DNA of 64,000 nucleotides from Bradyrhizobium sp. NFR13 (GTDB lineage Bacteria; Pseudomonadota; Alphaproteobacteria; Rhizobiales; Xanthobacteraceae). The notes beneath the pieces are model-generated. The model was not told where the DNA came from and ran no database searches. It saw nothing but the letters and a program-made list of their open reading frames with translations. Within the stretch, counting starts at the first letter, position 1. The number at the start of each line of letters is the position of its first letter. The stretch spans positions 496,001 to 560,000 of the forward strand of contig NZ_FOTP01000003.1 of the NCBI RefSeq assembly GCF_900114605.1. Reading direction: 5' to 3'. Of this stretch, positions 52,533 through 61,481 are shown piece by piece. Made by a program: the position numbers and the translations under genes.

Positions 52533-53378
52533 TCACTTTTTGAGCCGCGCCGCGTGCCAGCGCAGATGATCGGCCATGAATGTCGAGATGAAATAGTAGC
52601 TGTGATCGTAACCGGGCTGGCGCCGCAGCGTCAGCGCAATGCCTGCCTTTTGGCAGGCACTCTGCAGCAGTTCAGGCCGCAATTGTTCGGCCAGGAAATT
52701 GTCGGCCTCGCCCTGATCGACCAGCAATTCGGGGAATCGCGCACCATCCTCGATCAGGGCAACCGCATCGTGCTTTCGCCACGCCGCTTTGTCGTCGCCG
52801 AAATAGCCGCCCAGCGCCTTGATCCCCCACGGCACCAGCGACGGCGCCACGATCGGAGCGAAAGCGCTGGCCGCGCGGTAGCGATCGGGATGACGGAGCG
52901 CAATGGTCAGCGCACCATGCCCGCCCATGGAATGGCCGAGAATCGACTGACGACTGCTATCGGTGGGGAATTGGTCGGCCACGAGCTGTGGCAGCTCCTC
53001 GGTCACATAACTCCACATGCGATAGTTGCGCGCATAGGGCTCCTGCGTGGCATCGACATAGAAACCGGCGCCCAGTCCGAAGTCATAGGCGTTGTTGGCA
53101 TCGCCGGGAACATCGGCACCGCGCGGGCTGGTGTCCGGCGCAATGAAGATCAACCCCAGTTCGGCGCATGCGGCGCGAAACTCGCCTTTTTCGGTGACAT
53201 TGGCGTGGGTGCAGGTGAGGCCCGAGAGATACCAGACCACGGGCAGCCTGGCGCCGTCCTGATGCGGCGGCACATAGACCGAGAATGTCATGTCGGTTCC
53301 GGTCGCGCGACTCGCGTGTTTGTAGACGCCTTGCGTGCCGCCATATGATCGATTGAGCGAGACTGTCTGCATGGTCAT
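52533..53378 (-). CDS. fghA: S-formylglutathione hydrolase
   Basis: A 281-residue serine hydrolase of the esterase D family, converting S-formylglutathione to formate and glutathione. The nucleophile is in GHSMGGHGAL (Ser about 150), with VVWYLSGLTCTHANVTEKGE and FIAPDTSPRGADVPGDANNA near the N-terminus, and the C-terminal His in LRRQPGYDHSYYFISTF. It completes the pathway begun by gfa and frmA, 17 kb away. It converges with the DUF3280-type gene and follows the response regulator gene on the same strand after 71 bases. Confidence 0.95.
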   Translation of the reverse strand: MTMQTVSLNRSYGGTQGVYKHASRATGTDMTFSVYVPPHQDGARLPVVWYLSGLTCTHANVTEKGEFRAACAELGLIFIAPDTSPRGADVPGDANNAYDFGLGAGFYVDATQEPYARNYRMWSYVTEELPQLVADQFPTDSSRQSILGHSMGGHGALTIALRHPDRYRAASAFAPIVAPSLVPWGIKALGGYFGDDKAAWRKHDAVALIEDGARFPELLVDQGEADNFLAEQLRPELLQSACQKAGIALTLRRQPGYDHSYYFISTFMADHLRWHAARLKK

Positions 53379-53449
53379 GACTTTACAGGTTGGATACGGC
53401 AGCGATGCGACACCGCCGAAACGGGTGACGTCTGGTCAGGGACACCCGG

Positions 53450-54070
53450 TCAGGCGATGCCACGCTCGATGGCGAAGCGCACCAGTTCGACCGAGCTGCG
53501 GACTCCGAGCTTTTGCCGCATGAGTGACGATGTATTGGCCACCGTCTTGTAGGAGGCGTGAACCATCCACGCAATCTCGGCGAGGCTCTTGCCGGCACCG
53601 AGCAGTCGCAGAATCTCCATCTCGCGCGAATTCAGTTTCGACAGCGGGCTTTGCGTCAGCGCAGGCCCGGCAAAAGCAAGGCTTCGCGCCATTGCCGGCG
53701 GAAGATATACGCCGCCGCGCGCAACCTCATAGACGGCCTCCAGCAGATCGTGTGGGTCGCCGGTCTTGGAGACGTAGCCCTTGGCGCCACTCTCGATCGC
53801 ACGGGCAGCGAAGATCGGGTCGTCATTCATGCTGAACATGATGATGCGCATCGTGTCGTCGCGCTGCAGGATGCGCCGCGCCAGTTCATACCCGGACACT
53901 GTCGGCAGATTGATGTCGATGATGCAGATATCAGGATCGCCGGTCAGGAAAACCTGCTCGCCACTGGCGGCATCGGACGCTTCCAGCAGTTCGATTTCCG
54001 GATCGTCCGCGAACACCGCGCGGCAGCCCGATGTGACGATGGGGTGATCATCGACGATCAGAACGCGCAT
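53450..54070 (-). CDS. NarL/LuxR-type response regulator (MoxX/FlhR-like by context)
   Basis: A 206-residue regulator. The receiver domain (1-120) has VDDHP, the phospho-acceptor Asp52 in CIIDINLPT, and the conserved Lys in KGYVSKTGD. The LuxR-type HTH (about 143-205) has LNSREMEILRLLGAGKSLAE and SYKTVANTSSLMRQKLGVRS. It is divergent from a sensor kinase gene 184 bases away, and together they form a two-component system. Related pairs (MoxXY, FlhRS) control methanol and formaldehyde oxidation genes in Paracoccus; that role here is inference. Confidence 0.92.
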   Translation of the reverse strand: MRVLIVDDHPIVTSGCRAVFADDPEIELLEASDAASGEQVFLTGDPDICIIDINLPTVSGYELARRILQRDDTMRIIMFSMNDDPIFAARAIESGAKGYVSKTGDPHDLLEAVYEVARGGVYLPPAMARSLAFAGPALTQSPLSKLNSREMEILRLLGAGKSLAEIAWMVHASYKTVANTSSLMRQKLGVRSSVELVRFAIERGIA

Positions 54071-54254
54071 GGGTTAACCCCGTAAACTCTGTCAGCAGGT
54101 CCAGGCCTGCTCCTCGATTGCTGCGCTGCATCAGCCGCGCGCCTTTGGAGTGACATGATTGACAATCGAAGGTCGCCTCGATCCGATATGATCGCCGTCG
54201 AATTTCGCTGTCAAGTTCATAGTCGCGGCATGCAGGCGAGATGCGAGTGAAAGC

Positions 54255-55682
54255 ATGGTCATGTGGCAGAATCTTTCGCTGCGCGCGCGGATCAATCTTC
54301 TGGTGGCGCTCGTGCTCGCTCTTGGCCTGGTCGCCAATGTCGTGCGGCTCGCGCTGGAAGCTGGCCCACGCGTGCAGGCCGAGGACCAGAGCGTGATCCG
54401 GCTGACACGTGAAGTCATCGAAAGTATCGGAACCAGCCTGAACGAAGCGCCGGATCCGAATGCGCGGCTCGATAAAATTGTCGCCGATCTCAATCGATTG
54501 CGACATGTCAGCATCGTCAGGCAAGGCGACGGGAACATGCCGTCCCCAAAGAGTGACGGGCATGACCGGAGCGACGGCGCAGGTTCTCCGCCATCGTGGT
54601 TCGTATCATTGATCCATCCCGCGCGGATATCGGAGTCAGTGTCGGTGATGGTTGGCGACAAACAGCAGACGCTGCTGATCACGTCCCATCCCGATGACGA
54701 GATGCGGGAGATATGGGACGGCATCGTCACCCAGCTCGCAGTCAGCCTGATCGTTGCAATGGTGCTGTTCGTCGTCACGAGTCTCGTCGTTCGGCGGGCG
54801 CTCGCGCCGCTCGTTGCATTGTCGCAGGCTATGGTCGATATCGAAGCGGGAAACTATCAGGCACGCGTCGCCCCCGCGGGCGCACCGGAACTCGCCGCAC
54901 TCTGCATCCGGCTCAATCATCTCGCTGCCACATTGGGCGATGTGCTGGAGGACCGGCGGCGTCTGGCCCAACGGGCCGTCTCGCTGCAGGATATCGAGCG
55001 CAAGGATATTGCGCGCGAATTGCATGATGAGTTCGGGCCGTATCTGTTCGCCCTGCGCGCCCATGCGGGCGCAGTGATGCGTCTCGCCGATCACGATCCA
55101 TCGGGCACAGGCGCCTTGTCGAGGCACGGCACTGCCATTCTGGCGCAGGTCGATGTCCTGCAGCAGTTCAATCGCCGCATTCTCGAGCGGTTGCGCCCGG
55201 TCGGGCTGACGGATCTCGGTCTGTCCGGTGCTATCGCGGTCTTGCTGCGTCTCTGGCGCGAATCCCATCCGGAGGTCGTTATCGAGAGCCGGATATCGCC
55301 GACGCTTGCTCCCCTTGGTGAGGTCGCCGAGCTGACCGCCTATCGTGTCGTTCAGGAGGCACTCACCAATGTGTTCCGCCACGCGCAAGCCTCTGCCGTG
55401 AGCGTGGTCATCGAGCCGGTAACGGGAGCGGCGGCGCAGCCTGAGCGTGACAATGTATTGGTCCGCGTGCGCGACAATGGCCTCGGCCTCGACCCCGATC
55501 ACAATGGCGGCTTTGGCCTCATTGGCATGAGAGAGCGGGTCTGGGCCCTGGGCGGGACGCTCGCGGTCAGATCTGATGTGGACGGTGTGACTGTCGAGGC
55601 TATCATTCCCGTGACTGATTCACTGCAAAATGCGCCTGTGACGCGCGATCGGGAATTTGTCCCGACTTTATCGGGAAAATAA
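54255..55682 (+). CDS. Sensor histidine kinase (MoxY/FlhS-like by context)
   Basis: A 475-residue membrane kinase. Two helices (about 12-32 and 158-180) bracket a periplasmic sensor domain; a HAMP linker follows. The HisKA_3 phospho-acceptor box is DIERKDIARELHDEFGPYL (His about 255), and the ATPase domain has EALTNVFRHAQASAVSVVI, NGLGLDPDHNGGFGLIGM. The NarX-type architecture pairs with NarL-type regulators such as the one encoded divergently. GAGATGCGAGTG lies upstream of the start. It is followed 20 bases later by the frame of the TonB receptor gene. Confidence 0.92.
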   Translation: MVMWQNLSLRARINLLVALVLALGLVANVVRLALEAGPRVQAEDQSVIRLTREVIESIGTSLNEAPDPNARLDKIVADLNRLRHVSIVRQGDGNMPSPKSDGHDRSDGAGSPPSWFVSLIHPARISESVSVMVGDKQQTLLITSHPDDEMREIWDGIVTQLAVSLIVAMVLFVVTSLVVRRALAPLVALSQAMVDIEAGNYQARVAPAGAPELAALCIRLNHLAATLGDVLEDRRRLAQRAVSLQDIERKDIARELHDEFGPYLFALRAHAGAVMRLADHDPSGTGALSRHGTAILAQVDVLQQFNRRILERLRPVGLTDLGLSGAIAVLLRLWRESHPEVVIESRISPTLAPLGEVAELTAYRVVQEALTNVFRHAQASAVSVVIEPVTGAAAQPERDNVLVRVRDNGLGLDPDHNGGFGLIGMRERVWALGGTLAVRSDVDGVTVEAIIPVTDSLQNAPVTRDREFVPTLSGK

Positions 55683-55794
55683 CTGAACCGGATTTCGACA
55701 TTTGCAGATAGCGCAGTCCTCCTCACTCGCTAGTATCACACTACCGGACGGTGCCATCAGAGCGCCGATGCGGAATGGGAATGGGGTGGAACAG

Positions 55795-58215
55795 ATGCGC
55801 GTAAGAGTGCTGGTCGTTGCTTCGCTGTCGACGGGTCTTCTACCGGTTTCCGAAACGGTTTTTGCGCAAAGTACTCCTGGAGAACCGCAAGTGCTGCCGC
55901 CGGTGGTGGTGTCTGCCCCTGCCGTCGCCAGCAAACGCGGGCCCCGGCGTCAGACGACCCAACGGGTCACCACCGAGCGGCCGCGTACGGTCTACGTCTA
56001 TCCCACCACGCCGACGTCGCGTTCCGGCATCGACGTCGACAAGGTCACGGCAAGTATCAATTATGTCGACGCCCGCGCAATCGAACGTGCCAATTCCCTG
56101 AACGTCACAGATGCGCTGCAGCAGCAAGTGCCAGGCATTCTGATCAACGAAGTCGCGGGCAATCCCTTCCAGCCCGATCTGCAATTTCGCGGCTTCGTGG
56201 CGTCGCCGGTGGCCGGTACGCCGCAAGGGCTCGCGGTCTATCAGAACGGCGTGCGTATCAACGAGGCCTTCGGCGACACCGTCAATTGGGATCTGATCCC
56301 GACCGCGGCGATCCGCTCGGTCAGCGTGGTCACCAATAATCCCGCCTTCGGCCTCAACGCGCTGGGCGGCGCGGTCAATATCCAGATGAAGGACGGCTTC
56401 AACTATCAGGGAGCTGAGCTCAGCACGATGGGCGGCTCGTTCGGCCGCATCCAGGGCTCGGCGCAATGGGGCAAGCAGGTCGAGGGATTCGCCGTCTATG
56501 GCGCGCTCGAAGGCCTGCATGAAAAAGGCTTCCGCAACTTCGCGACATCCGATGTCCGACGCTTTTACGGCGATGTCGGCTATCGCAGCGACAGCAGCGA
56601 GCTTCACCTCAATATGGGCGTCGCCAACAACAAGTTCGGCGCCTCGGCGACCGTTCCGGTCGAGCTGCTGCAGCAGAATTATGGCGCCACCTATACGACG
56701 CCGCAGACCGCGAACAACCGCGTCGGCTATCTCAATTTCACCGGAAAGGTCGAGGCGACACCGACCTGGACGGTGGAGGCGGCAGCGCATCTTCGCTTCT
56801 TCCGGAACAAGACCCAGGACGGCAATCCGACCGGCACCCAGCCCTGCGAAGATCCGACCCTCTTGTGCTTCGGCGATGACGACACGCCAGCCAACGGCCT
56901 CAACGGCGCGCAAATTGCCAATCCCTTCGCGCCCGGCGCAGTTCTTGGCGAGAATGATCGCACCTCGACGCGTTCGACCACGGTGGGCGGCTCCCTGCAG
57001 GCCACCAATACCGATCAGCTCTTCGGCCATGACAACCGCTTTGTCGTGGGCGCCAGCTATTCGTCCAGCGTCAGTCAATTCACGGCCAGCGCCGAACTCG
57101 GCACGATCGGCCCGGATTACGTCGTCACCGGCAGCGGGATTTCCCTCGGTCAGTCCGGCGATCCGATCGCTATCGGCCCGGTGTCGTTGCGGACCACCAA
57201 TCGCTATGGCGGCATTTACGCGCTCGACACGTTCGATGTGACCAATGCCTTTTCGATCACCGGCGGCGGTCGCTTCAACACGGCGCAGATCGTGCTCGAG
57301 GATCAGATCGGCACCGCGCTCAACGGTGACCACACGTTCAACCGTTTCAATCCGATCATCGGCGGCACCTACAAGATCACGCCTGAGCTGACCGCCTATG
57401 CCGGCTATTCGGAAGCCAACCGCGCGCCGACCCCGCTGGAGCTCGGCTGTGCCGACCCTGCCAATCCCTGCATCGTCGGTGCCTTCCTGATCTCCGATCC
57501 GCCGCTCAAGCAGGTGGTTTCGCATACGATAGAAGCTGGTCTGCGCGGCACCAAGGAGCTGAATGCGGGCACGCTAGGCTGGAAGCTCGGCGCCTTCCGC
57601 GCCACCAACAACGACGACATTCTCGCGATCCCGAGCCCGGTGCTGCAAGGCTACGGCTATTTCCAGAATGTCGGCTCGACGCGCCGGCAGGGCATCGAAG
57701 CGGAAGTCACGCTGCGTGCGCCGACCCTGCAGCTCTATGCCAGCTATGCCTTCGTCGATGCGCGCTTCCTTGATGCGCTCGCGATCGGATCGAACAGCCC
57801 GTTCAAGGACGACGACGGCAACGTCCAGATCCTGCCCGGCAACCAGATCCCGGCGATCCCGCGTCATCGCGTCAAGGCCGGGTTCGACTATGCGGTGACC
57901 GACGCTTTCAAGGTCGGGGCCGATGCGCTGTTCGTCAGCAGCCAGTATTTCGTCGGTGACGATTCCAACCAGGCGCCGAAACTCGAAGCCTATACCGTGT
58001 TCAATGCGCACGCGTCGTATCAGATCGACAAATCCGTGCAGGTCTTCGCCCGCGTCGACAACATTCTCGACCGGCGCTATTCGACATACGGGACTTTCTT
58101 CGAGACCGACTCGGTGCCGAATTTTGCCAATGGCGGCGCTCAGTTCACAGACGCACGTTCGGTCAGCCCGGCGCGGCCGCGCGCCTTCTATGCGGGTGTG
58201 AAAGTCAGGTTCTGA
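55795..58215 (+). CDS. TonB-dependent receptor (LutH-like candidate)
   Basis: An 806-residue outer-membrane receptor. The signal peptide is RVRVLVVASLSTGLLPVSETVFA; a TonB-box-like LPPVVVSAPAV follows. The plug (about 60-190) has LQQQVPGILINEVAGNPFQP and DLQFRGFVASPVAGTPQGLA, and a 22-strand barrel ends AFYAGVKVRF. No N-terminal signalling domain is present. RNGNGVEQ and GGGGTGGAACAG precede the ATG. It lies just after the two-component system at the end of the methanol island and faces the Ped/Lut-like ABC operon. In Methylorubrum the LutH receptor takes up lanthanide-chelator complexes. Sequence similarity to LutH was not tested. Confidence 0.85.
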   Translation: MRVRVLVVASLSTGLLPVSETVFAQSTPGEPQVLPPVVVSAPAVASKRGPRRQTTQRVTTERPRTVYVYPTTPTSRSGIDVDKVTASINYVDARAIERANSLNVTDALQQQVPGILINEVAGNPFQPDLQFRGFVASPVAGTPQGLAVYQNGVRINEAFGDTVNWDLIPTAAIRSVSVVTNNPAFGLNALGGAVNIQMKDGFNYQGAELSTMGGSFGRIQGSAQWGKQVEGFAVYGALEGLHEKGFRNFATSDVRRFYGDVGYRSDSSELHLNMGVANNKFGASATVPVELLQQNYGATYTTPQTANNRVGYLNFTGKVEATPTWTVEAAAHLRFFRNKTQDGNPTGTQPCEDPTLLCFGDDDTPANGLNGAQIANPFAPGAVLGENDRTSTRSTTVGGSLQATNTDQLFGHDNRFVVGASYSSSVSQFTASAELGTIGPDYVVTGSGISLGQSGDPIAIGPVSLRTTNRYGGIYALDTFDVTNAFSITGGGRFNTAQIVLEDQIGTALNGDHTFNRFNPIIGGTYKITPELTAYAGYSEANRAPTPLELGCADPANPCIVGAFLISDPPLKQVVSHTIEAGLRGTKELNAGTLGWKLGAFRATNNDDILAIPSPVLQGYGYFQNVGSTRRQGIEAEVTLRAPTLQLYASYAFVDARFLDALAIGSNSPFKDDDGNVQILPGNQIPAIPRHRVKAGFDYAVTDAFKVGADALFVSSQYFVGDDSNQAPKLEAYTVFNAHASYQIDKSVQVFARVDNILDRRYSTYGTFFETDSVPNFANGGAQFTDARSVSPARPRAFYAGVKVRF

Positions 58216-58227
58216 TGGCGTGGGCGA

Positions 58228-58611
58228 TTAGCCCCGCGTCCAGTAGCGATAGCCAAGCCACCCGATCAGGACTGCACTCGCGAGCCACAAGAGGATGATC
58301 GCGATCATGCCCGATCTGCTGGTCGGTCGTTCTGCGGCCTCCCGCGCCTTGATCCGGTACTCGGCCATCACTTCGCCCGGGACCAGCGCCACCACGAGCC
58401 AGATACCCAGCGGCACGATGATCAGGTCATCGAGATAGCCAAGGACCGGCACGAAGTCCGGAATGAGATCGATCGGCGACAGCGCATAGGCGGCAACAGC
58501 GATCGCGAGAACCTTCGCAAACCATGGCACCCGGGGATCGCGCGCGGCGAGATAGACGGCATGCGTGTCCGTCTTGATGTGTCGTGCCCAGCTTTTGATC
58601 CGCGTCAGCAT
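58228..58611 (-). CDS. DUF1232 (YkvA) family membrane protein
   Basis: A 127-residue protein with the DUF1232 core YALSPIDLIPDFVPVLGYLDD (about 50-70) flanked by hydrophobic segments, and a C-terminal membrane helix (GMIAIILLWLASAVLIGWLG). The family is widespread and of unknown function. The ATG at 58611 is chosen; a start six codons earlier is possible. It converges with the TonB receptor gene and closes the island. Confidence 0.88.
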   Translation of the reverse strand: MLTRIKSWARHIKTDTHAVYLAARDPRVPWFAKVLAIAVAAYALSPIDLIPDFVPVLGYLDDLIIVPLGIWLVVALVPGEVMAEYRIKAREAAERPTSRSGMIAIILLWLASAVLIGWLGYRYWTRG

Positions 58612-58817
58612 GAATGCCTCGTATCGCACAAGTCGCCTTCAGGATAGCCATTGATAATGCTGGAGAAGTTGGCGGATTTCGCTTCCCCGATACCAAGGCC
58701 CGGATCTTCCCGCCCCGGCCACCACAGGCCCCGGATGCGCCCTTTGGCGTGTTGAGGGTCCGCCCGTTTCGTGGGAAGACGGCGGAAAGCTGAAAGAATT
58801 TCCGGGAGCAAGATGCC

Positions 58818-60599
58818 ATGACCTACCGTGCACCGATCAACGACATGCTGCTGGCCCTGAATCACGGCGCCGGCCTGCAGGCGGCCCTGAAAGCCGGGCA
58901 TTATGGCGATTTCGACGCCGATATGACGGCTGCCGTGCTCGAAGAGGCCGGCCGCTTTGCCAGTGACGTTCTGGCGCCGCTCAATACCGTGGGCGACAAG
59001 AACGGCATTAAGCTTGCCGACAACAAGGTCACCACCGCTCCCGGCTGGCCCGATGCCTATCAGCGCTGGACTGCCGCCGGCTGGAACGGCGTCTCCGGCC
59101 CCGAGGCCTTCGGTGGTCAGGGCCTGCCGCTGGCCGTCAATGCCGCCTGCACCGAGATCTGGAGCGCGTCGAACATCGCCTTCGGTCTCTGCCCGCTGCT
59201 GACGCTGTCGGCCATCGAGGCGCTCGACGCCCATGGCAGCGACGAGCTCAAGAAGATCTATCTGGAAAAGCTCGTCACCGGCGAATGGACCGGCACCATG
59301 CAGCTCACCGAGCCGCAGGCCGGCTCCGATGTCGGCGCGCTGCGCTCGCGCGCCGAGCGCCAGGCCGATGGCAGCTATCGCATCTCGGGCACCAAGATCT
59401 TCATCACCTATGGCGATCACGACATGACCGACAACATCGTGCATTTCGTGCTCGCACGATTGCCCGATGCGCCCGCCGGCACCAAGGGTATCTCGCTGTT
59501 CCTGATTCCGAAATTCCTCGTCAACGCCGACGGCTCGCTCGGCGAACGCAACGATATCCATGCGTCGGGCGTCGAGCACAAGCTCGGCATGCATGCCTCC
59601 CCCACCTGCACCATGACCATGGGCGACAAGGGCGGCGCCGTTGGTTACCTCATCGGCGAGGAAAATCGCGGCATGCTGTGCATGTTCACGATGATGAACC
59701 AGGCCCGGCTCGGCGTCGGCCTTGAAGGCGTCGGCATTGCCGACCGCGCCTATCAGCAGGCGCTGGCCTTCGCGCAGGAGCGCAAGCAGGGCCGCGGCAT
59801 CGGCAGCAAGACGGCCGGCATGGACCCGATCATCGTGCATCCCGACGTCAAGCGCATGCTGATGCAGATGCGCTCGCTCACCGCCGCAGCGCGCACCATC
59901 TGCTACGCGACCGCCGTGGCGCTCGACGTCGCCGCCCGTTCGCCCGACGCCAAGGTGCGCACCGAAGCGGCGGCACGCGGCGCATTGCTGACGCCGATCG
60001 CCAAGGCCTTCTCGACGGATATCGGCAACGAGGTAACCTCGCTCGGCGTGCAGATCCATGGCGGCATGGGCTTCATCGAGGAGACCGGCGCCGCGCAGCA
60101 CTACCGCGATGCGCGCATCACCGCGATCTATGAAGGCACCAACGGTATCCAGTCGATCGATCTCGTCACGCGAAAACTCGCGGCGTCAGGCGGCGAATCC
60201 GTCTGGGCGCTGCTCGATGAACTCAGCGGCATCGTGTCGCGCGTCGAGGCCTCCAACGATCCCGGTTTCGGCACCACCGGCGCAAAACTCCGCGACGCGC
60301 TCGGCTCGCTGGAGCGTTCGAGCAAATGGCTGCTGGAGAAGCTGGCCTCGACGCCGAACGACGCACTGTCCGGCGCCACGCCCTATCTGCGGCTGTTCGG
60401 CTCGGCGCTCGGCGGCTGCATGCTGGCCAACGAGGCGCTTGCGGCGCGCGACATCGACGGCGGCAGCGATGCGACGCGTTACGTCACGCTGGCGCGGTTC
60501 TTCGCCGAGAATGTTGCGGTGCAGGCGGGCTCGCTTGAACGCACCGTGATGGACTCCAGTGAATCCGTGATGTCGGCCGATGCCGTTTTGCTGGCATAA
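58818..60599 (+). CDS. Acyl-CoA dehydrogenase (long form, C-terminal extension)
   Basis: A 593-residue FAD enzyme of the long acyl-CoA dehydrogenase subgroup (DmdC/AidB-like length). The N-terminus YRAPINDMLLALNHGAGLQA is typical, the FAD block is GTMQLTEPQAGSDVGALRSRAE (about 155-176), and HGGMGFIEETGAAQHYRDARITAIYEGTNGIQ (about 415-445) includes the catalytic region. The C-terminal helical extension (about 460-590) is the DUF common to this subgroup. GGGAGCAAGATGCC precedes the ATG. It is followed by an enoyl-CoA hydratase, giving two consecutive beta-oxidation steps. Confidence 0.93.
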   Translation: MTYRAPINDMLLALNHGAGLQAALKAGHYGDFDADMTAAVLEEAGRFASDVLAPLNTVGDKNGIKLADNKVTTAPGWPDAYQRWTAAGWNGVSGPEAFGGQGLPLAVNAACTEIWSASNIAFGLCPLLTLSAIEALDAHGSDELKKIYLEKLVTGEWTGTMQLTEPQAGSDVGALRSRAERQADGSYRISGTKIFITYGDHDMTDNIVHFVLARLPDAPAGTKGISLFLIPKFLVNADGSLGERNDIHASGVEHKLGMHASPTCTMTMGDKGGAVGYLIGEENRGMLCMFTMMNQARLGVGLEGVGIADRAYQQALAFAQERKQGRGIGSKTAGMDPIIVHPDVKRMLMQMRSLTAAARTICYATAVALDVAARSPDAKVRTEAAARGALLTPIAKAFSTDIGNEVTSLGVQIHGGMGFIEETGAAQHYRDARITAIYEGTNGIQSIDLVTRKLAASGGESVWALLDELSGIVSRVEASNDPGFGTTGAKLRDALGSLERSSKWLLEKLASTPNDALSGATPYLRLFGSALGGCMLANEALAARDIDGGSDATRYVTLARFFAENVAVQAGSLERTVMDSSESVMSADAVLLA

Positions 60600-60695
60600 G
60601 CCACCGCTCACCATATCGGCCGCAGCGGATTGATGTAATATCCGACGGAGGAAACGCGCCAGCCGTGCTTTTGCGGGGTGCTGCAGGGAATCGAC

Positions 60696-61457
60696 ATGAC
60701 CGAACATCTCATCGTGACCGACGAAGGCGCCACGCGCGTGATCACGCTGCGCCGGCCGGAAAAGAAGAACGCGATCACGCAGGACATGTATCGCGCCATG
60801 TCGGACGCGATCGACACCGCGCAGAACAATCCGGCGATCCGCTGCATGATCATCACTGGCGGTTCCGGTGCCTTCACCGCCGGCAACGACCTCGAGGATT
60901 TCCTCAAGGACAGCGCCGCAAAGGCTGAAGCGCCAAGGGCATCGAACGCCGTCAAATTTCTGTATTCGTTGGCGCAGAACGTCAAGCCGCTCATCGCCGC
61001 CGTGGACGGCGTCGCCATCGGAATCGGCACCACGATGCTGTTCCATTGCGACTATGTGCTGGCCTCGACCACTGCAAAGTTTTCCACGCCGTTCATCCAT
61101 CTCGGCCTGGTGCCGGAAGGCGCTTCCAGCCTGCTGATACCGCGCACCATGGGCCACCAGCGCGCCTTCGCGGCGCTGGTGATGGGCCGCGCCATGGATG
61201 CGGAGGACGGCAAGGCTGCCGGCTTCGTCAATGAAGTCGTCGCGCCCGGCCATACCGAAGTCGAGGCACGCAAGGTGGCCCGCGAAATCTGCGCCCTGCC
61301 CGCGGAAGCCGTGGCGATCTCGCGCCGACTGCTGAAGCTCCCGCCCGAGGATCTCACGCGGCGCATTGATCAGGAAAGCCATCTGTTCGGCGAACGCATG
61401 AAGTCGCAGGAGGCGATTGCGGCCTTCAAGGCGTTCTTCGCGCGCAAGAAGGCGTAA
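60696..61457 (+). CDS. Enoyl-CoA hydratase
   Basis: A 253-residue crotonase-fold enzyme. ITLRRPEKKNAITQDMYRAM (about 16-35), GGSGAFTAGNDLEDF (about 58-72, oxyanion hole) and AAVDGVAIGIGTTMLFHCDYVLAS (about 100-123) are the family blocks. The start ATG at 60696 has AGGGAATCGAC upstream; the frame could begin six codons earlier. It acts on the product of the acyl-CoA dehydrogenase encoded just upstream. Specificity is not known. Confidence 0.92.
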   Translation: MTEHLIVTDEGATRVITLRRPEKKNAITQDMYRAMSDAIDTAQNNPAIRCMIITGGSGAFTAGNDLEDFLKDSAAKAEAPRASNAVKFLYSLAQNVKPLIAAVDGVAIGIGTTMLFHCDYVLASTTAKFSTPFIHLGLVPEGASSLLIPRTMGHQRAFAALVMGRAMDAEDGKAAGFVNEVVAPGHTEVEARKVAREICALPAEAVAISRRLLKLPPEDLTRRIDQESHLFGERMKSQEAIAAFKAFFARKKA

Positions 61458-61481
61458 TGTATCTGCAGTAGACTGAACGGC

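Noticed and set aside
55840-57525. 561-codon open frame antisense to the TonB receptor
   Set aside because: It is a mirror of a high-GC gene, with Arg/Gly/Ala-rich composition and no domain; the plus-strand receptor explains the sequence fully.
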